From Procambarus clarkii (lineage: Eukaryota > Arthropoda > Malacostraca > Decapoda > Cambaridae): 64,000 bases of DNA. The position numbers were made by a program, and so were the translations under genes. The stretch is taken from positions 40,034,897-40,098,896 of the forward strand of contig NC_091176.1 of assembly GCF_040958095.1 (NCBI RefSeq). Direction: 5' to 3'. Below are positions 1-10,180 of this stretch, in pieces. Below the pieces are notes generated by a model. The model did no database searches, was not told the origin of the DNA, and worked only from the letters and a program-made list of their open reading frames with translations. Position 1 is the first letter of the stretch; each line of letters starts with the position of its first letter.

Positions 1-345
1 CTGTTATCTGTTCTGTTCGGTTACGTTCTCTGTTTTCTGCTCAGTTCTCTGTTCTGTTGTCCTGTCTATTCCCTGTCCTGTTCTCTGTTCGGTTCCTTGT
101 TCTGTTCTCCCTGTTCTCTGTTCTGCTCCGTTCTCTGTTCCCTGCTCAGTTCTATGTTCTCTGTTCTATTCTGTTTTCTGTTGTGTTCTCTGTTCTGTTA
201 TTTGTTCAGTTCAATGTTCTGTGTTCTCTTCTCTTCTGTTCTAGGTTCTCTGTGTTCAAGGTTCTCTGTTGTGTTCCAGGTTCTCTGTTGTGTTCAAGGT
301 TCTCTGTTGTGTTCCAGGTTCTCTGTTGTGTTACGTTAGGAGAGG
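1..345. repeat. TTCTGTT-rich low-complexity array ending in 19-bp units (copy A)
   Basis: Pyrimidine-rich DNA built from variants of ttctgttctctg grades into about five units of a 19-bp repeat (ggttctctgttgtgttcaa and the ...ttcc variant) at roughly 241-340. It is cut by the window's left edge. The same array in copy B has about eleven 19-bp units, so it is length-variable. Open frames across it (poly-Cys/Ser/Leu/Phe) are products of the repeat and not genes. Confidence 0.85.
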
Positions 346-973
346 AGAATAACATGATATAATGAGGACTGAAGCACAAGTTGGCGTTATTGTGTAAGAC
401 ACTCGACATAGTTGCCAAATGTTGCTAGTTTTCAATTACTATGGCTGCAACCCGTCCTCCGAATTGACAGTAAGGTTTAATACTAAGTGTAATAAGCACA
501 TTTCTTTACTGTCATATAATTTTGTTATACTTATTTTACATGCAAAATATGCTAGGAAATAACAGAAGTACAGACAAAGGCAAAACAAAAGAACAGTTAG
601 ATGCCCGAAGGGCCACAGAAAAAAACGCAGAACACAGAACATAAAACAGAAATACTTGGTGAAACATATATGCGCTCGGTGATTGTACACTGGTCAACAA
701 TACACTGGAATAGTGACGCGTCAACGAATAAGCTGCACTGTCACTTAACATAAATAGTGAAAGTAGGATCATTTTAGCCCTGTAGTCCAGATGTACATTC
801 ATATTTCTGCGGAAAGTCTGCCTTCGGAAGCCGGACGCAATACCCCTCCCAAAGACTCGCAATAGCAGGATTAATAAGCGCACGAGGACGCGCCTACACA
901 TCCGGAAATCCAGTCATAAATGATTGGGAACCCCCACAATATCTGGGCACACAGGGAGCGTCAAGACCCGCTA
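346..973. other. Non-repetitive spacer, no gene recognised (copy A)
   Basis: Unremarkable sequence shared with 30,886-31,512. A 121-codon minus-strand frame (536-901) is open here. Its counterpart in copy B is broken by a change in the length of an A run, which argues against coding. I see no motif I can name. Confidence 0.6.
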
Positions 974-1152
974 CTAGGATTTCTAGTAGGATTTCTAGTA
1001 GGATTTCTAGTAGGATTTCTAGTAGGATTTCTAGTAGGATTTCTAAGTGATTTATAGTAGGATTTCTAGTAGGATTTCTAAGTGATTTCTAGTAGGATTT
1101 TAGGTGATTTCTAGTAGGATTTCTAGGGAATTCCTAGTAGGATTTCTAGTAA
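974..1152. repeat. 12-bp minisatellite, unit ggatttctagta (copy A)
   Basis: About fourteen tandem units of a 12-bp motif, with variants such as aagtgatttcta and aagtgatttata. Copy B (31,513-31,709) has the same array, slightly longer. Confidence 0.9.
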
Positions 1153-1360
1153 TTGGCATATTTTCGGTTAAAAAAGTCGGAATTTCAAACTGTGAATACG
1201 TGCAGAGAGCCATAATTTGGCTCCAAAATATGGCTCAGGTATCAGATTTGGGATGTTTGGGATATTTAGAAAAATGCAGGGGGGGTTTGGGCAAAATGTG
1301 ACCCACTGCCGCTTTCAGTAATTGGCTTATTTTAGATATAAAAAGTCCATACATAAACTT

Positions 1361-3485
1361 CCCAATACTCCCCCACTCTCCCCAATACTCCCCCACTCTC
1401 CCCAATACTCCCCCACTCTCCCCAATACTCCCCCACTCTCCCCAATACTCCCCCACTCTCCCCAATACTCCCCCACTCACCCCATACTCCCCCACTCTCC
1501 CCATACTCCCCCACTCACCCCATACTCCCCCACTCTCCCCCCATACTCCCCCACTCTCCCCCCATACTCCCCCACTCTCCCCCACTCTCCCCCCATACTC
1601 CCCCACTCTCCCCCCATACTCCCCCACTCTCCCCCCATACTCCCCCACTCTCCCCCCATACTCCCCCACTCTCCCCCCATACTCCCCCACTCTCCCCCCA
1701 TACTCCCCCACTCTCCCCCCATACTCCCCCACTCTCCCCTCATATTCCGCCACTCTCCCCTCATATTCCGCCACTCTCCCCTCATACTCCGCCACTCTCC
1801 CCTCATACTCCGCCACTCTCCCCTCATACTCCGCCACTCTCCCCTCATACTCCGCCACTCTCCCCTCATACTCCGCCACTCTCCCCTCATACTCCGCCAC
1901 ACTCCCTTGCTCTCCCCCCCACACTCCCCCACTCTCCCCCTACACTCCCCCACTCTCCCCTATACTCCCCCATTCTCCCCCTACACTCCGCCACTCTCCC
2001 CTCATACTCCGCCACTCTCCCCCCACACTCCCCCACTCTCCCCCTACACTCCCCCACTCTCCCCTATACTCCCCCATTCTCCCCCTACACTCCGCCACTC
2101 TCCCCTCATACTCCTCCACTCTCCCCTCATACTCCTCCACTCTCCCCTCATACTCCTCCACTCTCCCCTCATACTCCTCCACTCTCCCCTCATACTCCAC
2201 TCTCCCCTCATACTCCGCCACTCTCCCCTCATACTCCTCCACTCTCCCCTCATACTACTCCACTCTCCCCTCATACTCCGCCACTCTCCCCTCATACTCC
2301 ACTCTCCCCTCATACTTCGCCACTCTCCCCTCATACTCCGCCACTCTCCCCTCATACTCCGCCACTCTCCCCTCATACTCCGCCACTCTCCCCTCATACT
2401 CCGCCACTCTCCCCTCATACTCCGCCACTCTCCCCTCATACTCCGCCACTCTCCCCTCATAATCCTCCACTCTCCCCTCATACTCCGCCACTCTCCCCTC
2501 ATACTCCGCCACTCTCCCCTCATACTCCGCCACTCTCCCCTCATACTCCGCCACTCTCCCCTCATACTCCGCCACTCTCCCCTCATACTCCTCCACTCTC
2601 CCCTCATACTCCTCCACTCTCCCCTCATACTCCTCCACTCTCCCCTCATACTCCCCCACTCTCCCCTCATACTCCCCCACTCTCCCCTCATACTCCTCCA
2701 CTCTCCCCTCATACTCCTCCACTCTCCCCTCATACTCCGCCACTCTCCCCTCATACTCCGCCACTCTCCCCTCATACTCCGCCACTCTCCCCTCATACTC
2801 CTCCACTCTCCCCTCATACTCCTCCACTCTCCCCCATACTCCTCCACTCTCCCCCATACTCCGCTACACTCCCTTGCTCTCCCCCACTCTCCCCCTACAC
2901 TCCCCCATACTCCCCCACTCTCCCCCTACACTCCCCCACTCTCCCCTATACTCCCCCACTCTCCCCCATACTCCCCCACTTTCCCCCATATTCCCCCACT
3001 CTCTTCAATACTCCCCCACTCTCTTCAATACTCCCCCACTCTCCACCATACTCCCCCACTCTCCATCATACTCCCTCACTCTCCCCCATACTCCCTCATA
3101 CTCCTCCACTCTTCCCTCTACTCCTCCCTCTACTCCCTCATACCCCCCCACTCTCCCCTATACTCCCTCATACCCCCCCCACTCTCCCATATACTCCCCT
3201 GCTCTCCCCCATACTCCTCAACTCTCTCCCATACTCCTCAACTCTCTCCCATACTCCTCAACTCTCTCCCATACTCCCCCACTCTCCCCCATACTCCCCC
3301 AATCTCTCCCATACTCTCCCCCATACTCCGCAACTCTTCCTCTTACTCCCCCCACTCTCCCCCATACTCCCCCACTCTCTCCCATACTCTCCCCCATACT
3401 CCTCAACTCTCTCCCATACTCCCCCACTCTCTCCTCCATAATCCGCAACTCTCCCTCTTACTCCCTCACTCTTCCCCATACTCCC
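1361..3485. repeat. 20-21-bp CT-rich minisatellite (copy A, left part)
   Basis: About 100 units. The left part uses 20-bp units (cccaatactcccccactctc) and most of the rest uses 21-bp units of the form ctcatactccgccactctcc plus one c. Because 21 is a multiple of three, long frames stay open on both strands (755 codons of a seven-residue repeat on +, several hundred on -). These follow from the unit length and are not genes. The array resumes at 4,495 after an inserted LTR-like element. Confidence 0.92.
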
Positions 3486-4494
3486 TGTTACGGCCCTACT
3501 GGGGCGTAACCGGGTTCTTTTCTGGTGTTATTAGAATTTGGGTATCCGGCCCCAAGTTAGTAGAGGCTTTCAAGGGATGTGTTCCGTAACACAAGTTAAC
3601 TTGAAGGGGGAGGGATACAAATATTCTGATTTATATATATTATTTCACCACCACCATAAATAAATATATAAGTCACACGGGGGTTATAAATACACTATAA
3701 TGTACAGAATTGTCTTCCTCCGAAGACACAGGATGCTCCACAGTGCTCACGATGAGTAGCCCTGGTTCTCTTCTTTGGCCCACGATGAATCCTCTTTAAT
3801 TCTCTCGGCGAATCTACCCTGGCCACAGGCCAGCCAAATCACAGTCCCACTGGGTGCACCGTCGTGGAGGCCTTCAACCACAATCCAGCCTATAGCTGGT
3901 AGGTTCCGATCAGCTCCACTGTGTAGGCCACTCCACGACCAATACTAGGGTTGCGAGCCCTAGGCAGGAGCCTCGTGTGATCCCGCTGATCACCCTCTCT
4001 AAGCACCACAGTGGCTAGTCTCTTCCACCAGCCAGCCTCGGATAAGGCGATTCCTGATACTGCCACGTCACAGGCAGGCTAACACTCTCAACAGTGTTCG
4101 TCCGGGGGTGACTCACAGCTTCTTCAGAGCAAACTCGTGGAGAGACCTTGGCTGCCTTGGGTAGACTGATCCATCGTCCAATACAGCAGTCTCAGGTCGA
4201 CTCTGTAATCAGACACGTCATTAATACTGGGACTAGGGAACCTCACTTACAGGCTTAGACACAAACGTCCACCTCTTTGCTCCATAGATGGCGTTGCTGT
4301 CTAAGCGCCACCTCACCAGACGTCAGCAGTGGCTATGTTACGAGCTGATTAAGACGGGAATCCAGCACCTGTGGCCGGTATATCCCGCCCTCACTAGATG
4401 GCGTTGTCCATTTGGAGGGGGTTTCGGGAGCGGACTCACAGATGGCGTTGTCGTCATCGCTCCATGCTCCGACGATGGACTCGGGTCCGTAACA
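3486..4494. mobile_element. Probable solo LTR, 1,009 bp (copy A)
   Basis: The segment begins TGTTACGG and ends CCGTAACA, perfect 8-bp inverted ends of the TG...CA type. It is flanked by the 5-bp direct repeat ctccc (3,481-3,485 and 4,495-4,499) inside the CT-rich array. It has no coding frame with recognisable domains and contains AATAAA-like motifs near 3,655. Terminal TG/CA, a 5-bp target duplication and a 1-kb non-coding body fit a solo LTR of a Gypsy- or BEL-like retrotransposon. A short-TIR DNA element with 5-bp duplications is the alternative. The same insertion is in copy B, so it predates the A/B split. Confidence 0.6.
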
Positions 4495-4688
4495 CTCCCC
4501 GATACTCCCCCACATTCCCCCACTCTCCCCCATACTCCCCTACTCTCCCACACACTCCCCCACTCTCCTCCATAGTCCCCCATACTCCCTAACTCTCCCC
4601 CATAGTCCCCCATACTCTCCCACTCTCCCCCAATCTTCCCCATTCTCTCCCATTCTCCCCCATACTCCCCCACTCTCCTCCATACTCC
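4495..4688. repeat. 20-21-bp CT-rich minisatellite (copy A, right part)
   Basis: Continuation of the 1,361-3,485 array beyond the LTR-like insertion, with more diverged units (tagtccccc, caatcttcccc). The stretch at about 4,506-4,523 is the empty target site of the I-type LINE found in copy B. Confidence 0.88.
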
Positions 4689-7039
4689 GGACAACAAACA
4701 TTAATTTGTTGTTGTTCATGAATGTTTGTAATGTCATCCACATTGCATATGCTCTTGCTTAATGTTTTGCTCCAACTGATAGCCCGAGGTTCATTCCTTT
4801 CATAGTAGGCTCGTATGTACCCTTCCTCTCTGGAGATAACTGTTTTGAGGAATTTAGGTTCCTCAAAGATTTTGGGTTTCTCTATTTACTGACTTCTCTT
4901 GAGTGACCTCGAATTGGGTGCATCTTACCTCCACATCGGGCCTCGGGGACGAGTCATCCTTCAAAGTCTGGTCTCACAAGAAAAAGCCTCGGCAGCCAAA
5001 AAAGCAGGAAGAATGGAGACCCACTGGTCAGAGCCCATCGCTATGGCTGGAGGAACCGACTCGAATCCCTCTGTTGCCACCCCGGAAGGGGCAACCCCCG
5101 AAACTGCCCAAGTCTCAGAATCCTCTAAACCTCGCCCCGATGCCCTCAGATGCTGCAGAGTGGGAATCAAGGGAGCAGGGAGAGGGAAGCAGAATGAATT
5201 ACAGCAGGGGAAGAACGAGGGGGTGTGGACTGAACCATGGCTGAAGCGACCAACACCCCCAAGTCCTGATCCCTATAAGCAAAGCGGGGCAGCCTTGAGG
5301 CATCCGGGGAAGCAACCAACCTAGCATGTTGCAGCAACCTATATCCAGCATGCAACACCTGAGTTGTCTGCACCAAAATAATGTCATCGGTTGATTGGGT
5401 GAGTCAAGTCACAAACAAGCAACAATGCTCGCAGGTGTTACAAACCTTAAAACTTAGCATGGTTCCTTCCCCGCATTGATTAATTATATTAAATCGGCCT
5501 TACCAACAGGTGTCTAGGGGTAAAGGGAATAAAACACTGCATAACTTGGGGAAACAATGTATCTCCGCTAAGGTTGACAAACATAACAATTAAATAATAC
5601 AGATAATAGTCAGAAATATTCTTTAGCATGCAATAATATAAATAAAATCCTTATTGAGCAATGAGCAATCACACCAGCACATGAATTCTAATTTGGAAAA
5701 ATACACAATCATCTAACCAGAGAATTAACAGAGTATTAGCTAAAATAACCATAACCAAGGACTTAACTTAAAACATGTCTCCTCTCGACCAAAGCTGCCA
5801 GCCTCTGCCCAAGCGTCGGATCCCAGGGCAGGCGTTTACCACAATATCAACTAAACATCCACATAAACTATTGTAGAAATTCTACTAACAAAATGTAGTA
5901 CTAATATTCAAATCATTATTAATCTTAAGAGTATATAATAATGTTACATTACTCAATATAATTTACTGGCAAACAATAATAAGAATTAGTCAAGGTTGAA
6001 CTATACTCACTCGCTTGACATCAAGTTCCCACACTGGCCACATCCAAATATGGTCAACCCCCCACACGGAGAAACCAACATGAAAATACTTGCAAAAGCC
6101 TCATACAATATAATGCAACTCAGGCACACAACAGCATGCTACAATATATAACATACAAGAATCTAATATCATCCAACTGGATACTATAATAATTATAGAA
6201 CAAGGCAATAGTAATATAAGCATCAAGAGTAATGTTAGAATCCTAGTAAGATTCGCAACAGCAGGACTCGGGGTCGAAGGTGTCACTTACTCTACAGGCA
6301 GCATAACGGAGGCAAAAGCATTGAGCGTTGCCCTGAGACAAGGGAACAGAGCAACCTTCAAACTCTCAAAAAGTGAGTGGGGGACGCAGGGGTCGCATCC
6401 ATTGGACCCCTTTCACCCCTACAGGGCTTCCCAGGGCCCTAAGACAGGTTTTGTTAAGGGTAAGCCCAGCCAGGGTACTGCTAACTGGCACCCAAGTCTA
6501 CCAAACAAATTTCTAAAACTGAACCCTGCTTTGTCCACTCACGGGGGCCAAGCAGGGGAACCACCGAGCCCAGGAGGTCAAGATCCTAATATAACAGGGG
6601 GCAGGGGAACAAAAGCAGCCCCCCCCCCTCCACTACGTACAAAGGACAAGAGGACAACGTACCCAGAAGGAACAGAACCGGCCACTGTAATATGTGAAAA
6701 CTAGCTGCGCAGTACCCTGTGCTCCTACCAGTGCAAAAACTACCAGTTACCCCAAGGTAAAAATCGAGGAGGAAACCCCCCAACACTCCCAGGGCGGTCA
6801 ATTACCGAGCAGCAAAAGACCAACAGAGGTAGTTCCCAAGGTTCCTTGTGGAAGATAACCCCAGTCCCCAAGGGCGTTACTTACAGGGCACTCAGGGAAG
6901 GGAACCCTAAGCACATGCAGCCCGAGTACCTATAAATATTAGATTATTACTGCCAGCTCACACGCCACTGTAGAGCAGTACTGAACACAAGGCATAGCAC
7001 AACAGAGAATCTGGAGCTGGAGCCACACGACTGAGCCTT
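4689..7039. other. Non-array region of copy A, no gene recognised
   Basis: Shared nearly base for base with about 40,885-43,240. The 4,900-5,330 and 6,320-6,700 stretches are GC-richer and hold frames of 141 and 127 codons, rich in Pro/Gly/Lys, that I do not recognise. 5,400-6,300 is AT-rich. No splice-bounded frame resembling TRAP1 or another known family is visible. It is most likely intronic or intergenic DNA made of old repeats. Confidence 0.5.
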
Positions 7040-7510
7040 ATCACATCAGCCGAGAACTGGGGTGTGGATCGCTGGCATGAGGGGTCTGGGGCTCCCCCTT
7101 CCCCCTCCCGGGGGTGGGGGGGGGGGAGCTGAGCAGACAAGTGACACGGCACATGTGACATCATGCTCGTTTTCATTTGGGGAGTTGAGTTCACTCGTTA
7201 GTTTCAGTAGTGGTTGTAACCAGAAGAGGGGCTTGTTTTGAGGCGCTTGCCTTTCTGGGTGCCTGGCCTGGTCAATGGCAGACATAGAATGCTCCAAATC
7301 ACATGTGCAGTTCTATAGGCCATTGCTCCTCGTGCCTCATTGAGGGGGCCAGGTTCTGGCTCGTGGTCCCTGGTAGGCCTAAAACTTCATTCACACTGAT
7401 GCCAAAGTGTAATAATACTGTATACATATCTGCCTGGATAGCTCTGTGGAGCTTCCGGGCTCTCACCTAGAAAATGACGTTTTCATTACATTCAAAGCTG
7501 GTTTTTTATT
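7040..7510. mobile_element. Dispersed non-autonomous element, left-truncated copy (copy A)
   Basis: Related over its length to 53,220-53,690. Shared blocks include ggtctggggctcccc, the poly-G tract, tttctgggtgcctg, ggtcaatggcagaca, agggggccaggttctg and the right-arm sequence near 7,466-7,495 (agaaaatgacg...cattacattcaa). The inverted left arm seen in the 53.1-kb copy is not evident here. It has no coding capacity. An identical-position copy lies at about 43,240-43,710. Confidence 0.6.
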
Positions 7511-8399
7511 GTTTTGTGTGATGGAACTAAAAAGGAGTTCCCAGAAACCTTGGCAAGATGAGAAGGCTCAACTGTATCTACACTCGAATTGAAAGGGACA
7601 ACCCTCGTAGCTGCCGAAGGGATATCCCAAAGAAAAACCCCAACCCTGAACCTACTACTGGGCCAGGGGCAGGGGAAAAAAAGAAGGGCAAACTCCCTGC
7701 CCAAAGGAGAAAGAAGGAAAAGGAGGTATGGACAAAATCACCGCCTATTCCATGAGACAAGCATCATTTGCTAGCCCCGGGCCTCAAACCGGGGATACAA
7801 CCTTGACTGCTGCAATCCAGGAACTAAAGACACCAGCAGTTGCTGCCAGAAGTCCCTCAAAAATTGGCAGAGTAGAGCAACTTGAAGGGAGCATCCCCTT
7901 CATGACTCAGGGCCAAAGGTGTGTCAGACCCAACAGGTAGCAGTGGAGGCAGACAAACTGAACATTGCCACAAAGCATGGATGGTGCGCAACCCAGAAAT
8001 TTGCTCGAAGTGAGAGCAGGGATGGTGGGTGGATCACAAGGACCACCAAACCCATAAGGGTTTTCCAGGGCTTGCAGGGTGAATGTTCCCTGCAGGTATG
8101 CCCAGGCACTTGGATCGCTATGCTGGTAACTCCTATATAATTGTATAGGTTTCCCTATTAACACCCAATACCACCAGAAAGAACAAGAGAGAAACCAAAA
8201 AGGGGAACATCCATGCCTAGACACTAGGTAAACCTAATAAGTCAGGAATGGCACAAATAAACCCCCCTTAGAGGAATGAGGGCACAATGAAAAATAAAGG
8301 CCATAAAAGGACCGAATTACCAATTAAGTACCACTAACTCTCAAGATACCCGACCGTGGAACACAGAAGAATAGCAGACCAAACCAGGTATGGTAATCT
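7511..8399. other. Non-array region of copy A, no gene recognised
   Basis: Purine-rich sequence with only short frames, such as 65-70 codons of Lys/Pro/Arg-rich peptide near 7,560-7,750. It is conserved with copy B at about 43,711-44,600. I see no domain or splice structure I can name. Confidence 0.45.
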
Positions 8400-8650
8400 G
8401 GAAGGCCTACCTCAGTGCGCCCCACCAGCATATAAACACACTCGACCCAAGGAGAGACTGACAGTCCAAGACAATAAGCTTACCTTCAGGCGAGAGCCAC
8501 CACAAGCATGGAGACCCCTTTAGGGAGTGAACCCTGACAACGCAAGGACAGCACTTAATGAGCGCACATGGAAGGTAGCCCTGGGCACATGCAGCTCCAA
8601 GAACACTAAACTCCTGGCTCACGTTGCACAACCATACACAGAATAACATA
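8400..8650 (-). repeat. Dispersed repeat, inverted relative to 17,325-17,505
   Basis: The reverse complement of about 8,480-8,630 matches 17,325-17,505 in order. Shared blocks are gtgagccaggagtttagtgt, the gcatgtgc(c/t)cagggyt stretch, tgtgcgctc, and acttgtggtggtcctcgcc against gcttgtggtggctctcgcc, followed by aaggtaa. By eye the two are roughly 75-80% alike. The family is unnamed here and has no coding capacity. Confidence 0.55.
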
Positions 8651-8879
8651 CACATACATACACCTCAATAAACTTATTTCAAATACACAGAAAAAGCCTC
8701 GAGAGCAAAACACCACTGAGCTGAAACCAAGACCAGAGTCAGAACAATGAGAGAGGAACAAGGCACATACATCTCAGCATTAGAACTGAGGGCGGAGCAG
8801 TTGGCTGACACCTGACTGCCTCCCTCCTTCCCCCAAATGTTGAGGGAGGTGGAGGCAAATGAGCTAGCTCAAGTTTCAT

Positions 8880-9170
8880 GAATTTTCAATTGTTTGTTTA
8901 CATTGTTGTTCATTTGGTGGTTTTGAGGCTGTGGTCTATTTTGTTGCATTGACTTTCTGGGTGCCTTGCTTTGGTGGTGGCAAACAGAAATAAGTTGACA
9001 AATTTTTTTCATAACTGCCTTTGCTCCCTGCACCTGTGAGGTGGGTCAGGTTCTGTCAATACGAACTCCACAACTGATGGCACCTTGTAGTTTGGCACTA
9101 TATCAGTATAGTAGCTTCAAAGAGCCACTAGGGGCTTTCCCCTGAAAAAAAAATAGGTTGTGGAAATAAT
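8880..9170. repeat. Diverged copy of the 7,040/53,125 dispersed family
   Basis: Blocks tttctgggtgcctt, ggtggtggcaaacaga, ggtcaggttctg, gaactccacaactgatg and agagccactaggggctttcccctg occur in the same order as in the 53.1-kb element but with heavy substitution. It is an old relic. The matching position in copy B is about 45,080-45,370. Confidence 0.45.
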
Positions 9171-9393
9171 AAGACTCAAATAGTAGTTATATCATCTAAG
9201 ACTAGCCAGTGTGGAACTGTTCCAGGTCTAAAACAGACTTACTTGTTGATCCACACCTTAATCTCTGAACCATTTAGGTTTAAGGTGTTCCACTCAATAC
9301 AATAATTTAGTGATGTTTGCAATGCTGGACAGTTCTTAGAATTATGATACTGAGGATATAACAGTTAATGTGTTTCTTTTTTCTCCTGTGCAG

Positions 9394-9535
9394 GAACGCA
9401 ATGTGGAAGTGTTATTCTGCTACGAGGCCTATGATGAAGTAGTTCTCGTGCAGCTCCGGGAATTCACTAACAGGAAAATTGTTTCTGTAGAGAAAGAAAA
9501 GCGTCAGCATAAAGAAGCAGTTGATTACGAAGGAA
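9394..9535 (+). CDS. TRAP1: TRAP1 (mitochondrial HSP90) internal exon, copy A
   Basis: A 142-bp exon preceded by a polypyrimidine tract and CAG (9,391-9,393) and followed by the donor GTAAGA at 9,536. It encodes 47 residues plus one base. Segments such as VEVLFCYEAYDEVVL, QLREFTNRK and IVSVEKE align with the start of the HSP90 C-terminal region of TRAP1 (human: TEVLFCFEQFDELTL, HLREFDKKK, LISVE; family knowledge). TRAP1 is the ATP-dependent HSP90 chaperone of the mitochondrial matrix, and this part belongs to the middle/C-terminal dimerisation region. The exon ends in phase 1, and the exon at 53,742 begins with the two bases needed to complete the codon, so they are splice-compatible. The coding bases match those at 45,595-45,736. 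No upstream TRAP1 exon is seen in the window. Confidence 0.82.
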
Positions 9536-10180
9536 GTAAGAAACTTAACAACTTTTGTATAACTTTTCTAACTGGCTGCTAAGAAGACAGAAAAATCATT
9601 ATCTTCATGAGTTTTTATTCATTCTTTGGTGAAAATTTAAAAAAATTTCTGATATTACTGCTAATTCCCTTCCTCTTTTAATTTATATATTAATGTGAAA
9701 TAACTGGTGTCCCATAATTTCTGTTCTCGTAAGTTTCCAATTGTCTACATTCATCTACAATCTGGATTAATTAAAATTCCATAATGCCCATTGAATCTTT
9801 GCACACAAGTGCATTCAAATCATTAATTTGATTTTTAATACTGCTTTTGTAATTGTATTTTCTGTGAGGAAAATTGTCAGCTCTCTGAAGCTATCACACT
9901 GAATAAGTGCCATACTACTAGGTGTCATCAGTTGCAGAGTTCTGTTGGCCTTCTGTGGACTATGAGCCAGATCCTGCCCCCCCCCTCAGAGAGGAGCAGG
10001 GAGCAATGACCTGTGAACACTTTAAATAAATGTAAAGTTTATCACCTTTTCCACCATCCAAGGGAAGGCTCCTAGCAAGATAAGCAAATCAAAACAGACT
10101 ACCGCATGGTTAAAACGACACCGTAGCCTAAAATTTCCCAAACGAACTCCCCCACAATGAAAACAAAATTTTGTGAAACT
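9536..10180. other. Intron sequence following the TRAP1 exon (copy A)
   Basis: AT-rich DNA with no frame of note. A poly-C run at about 9,977 differs in length from copy B (near 46,180). It leads directly into the C-run minisatellite, which would therefore sit inside a TRAP1 intron. Confidence 0.6.

Noticed and set aside
536..901. 121-codon minus-strand frame with a hydrophobic stretch
   Set aside because: Broken in copy B by an A-run length change, with no recognisable family.
1322..3589. 755-codon frame of a seven-residue repeat (and mirror frames on the minus strand, also at 31,878-33,494)
   Set aside because: The frame is open only because the minisatellite unit is 21 bp. It is open in several registers on both strands and runs on into the LTR-like element.
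4899..5324. 141-codon frame conserved at 41,096-41,521 as a possible gene
   Set aside because: Overlapping frames are also open, composition is low-complexity, no domain or splice signal is seen, and its persistence is explained by the near-identity of copies A and B.
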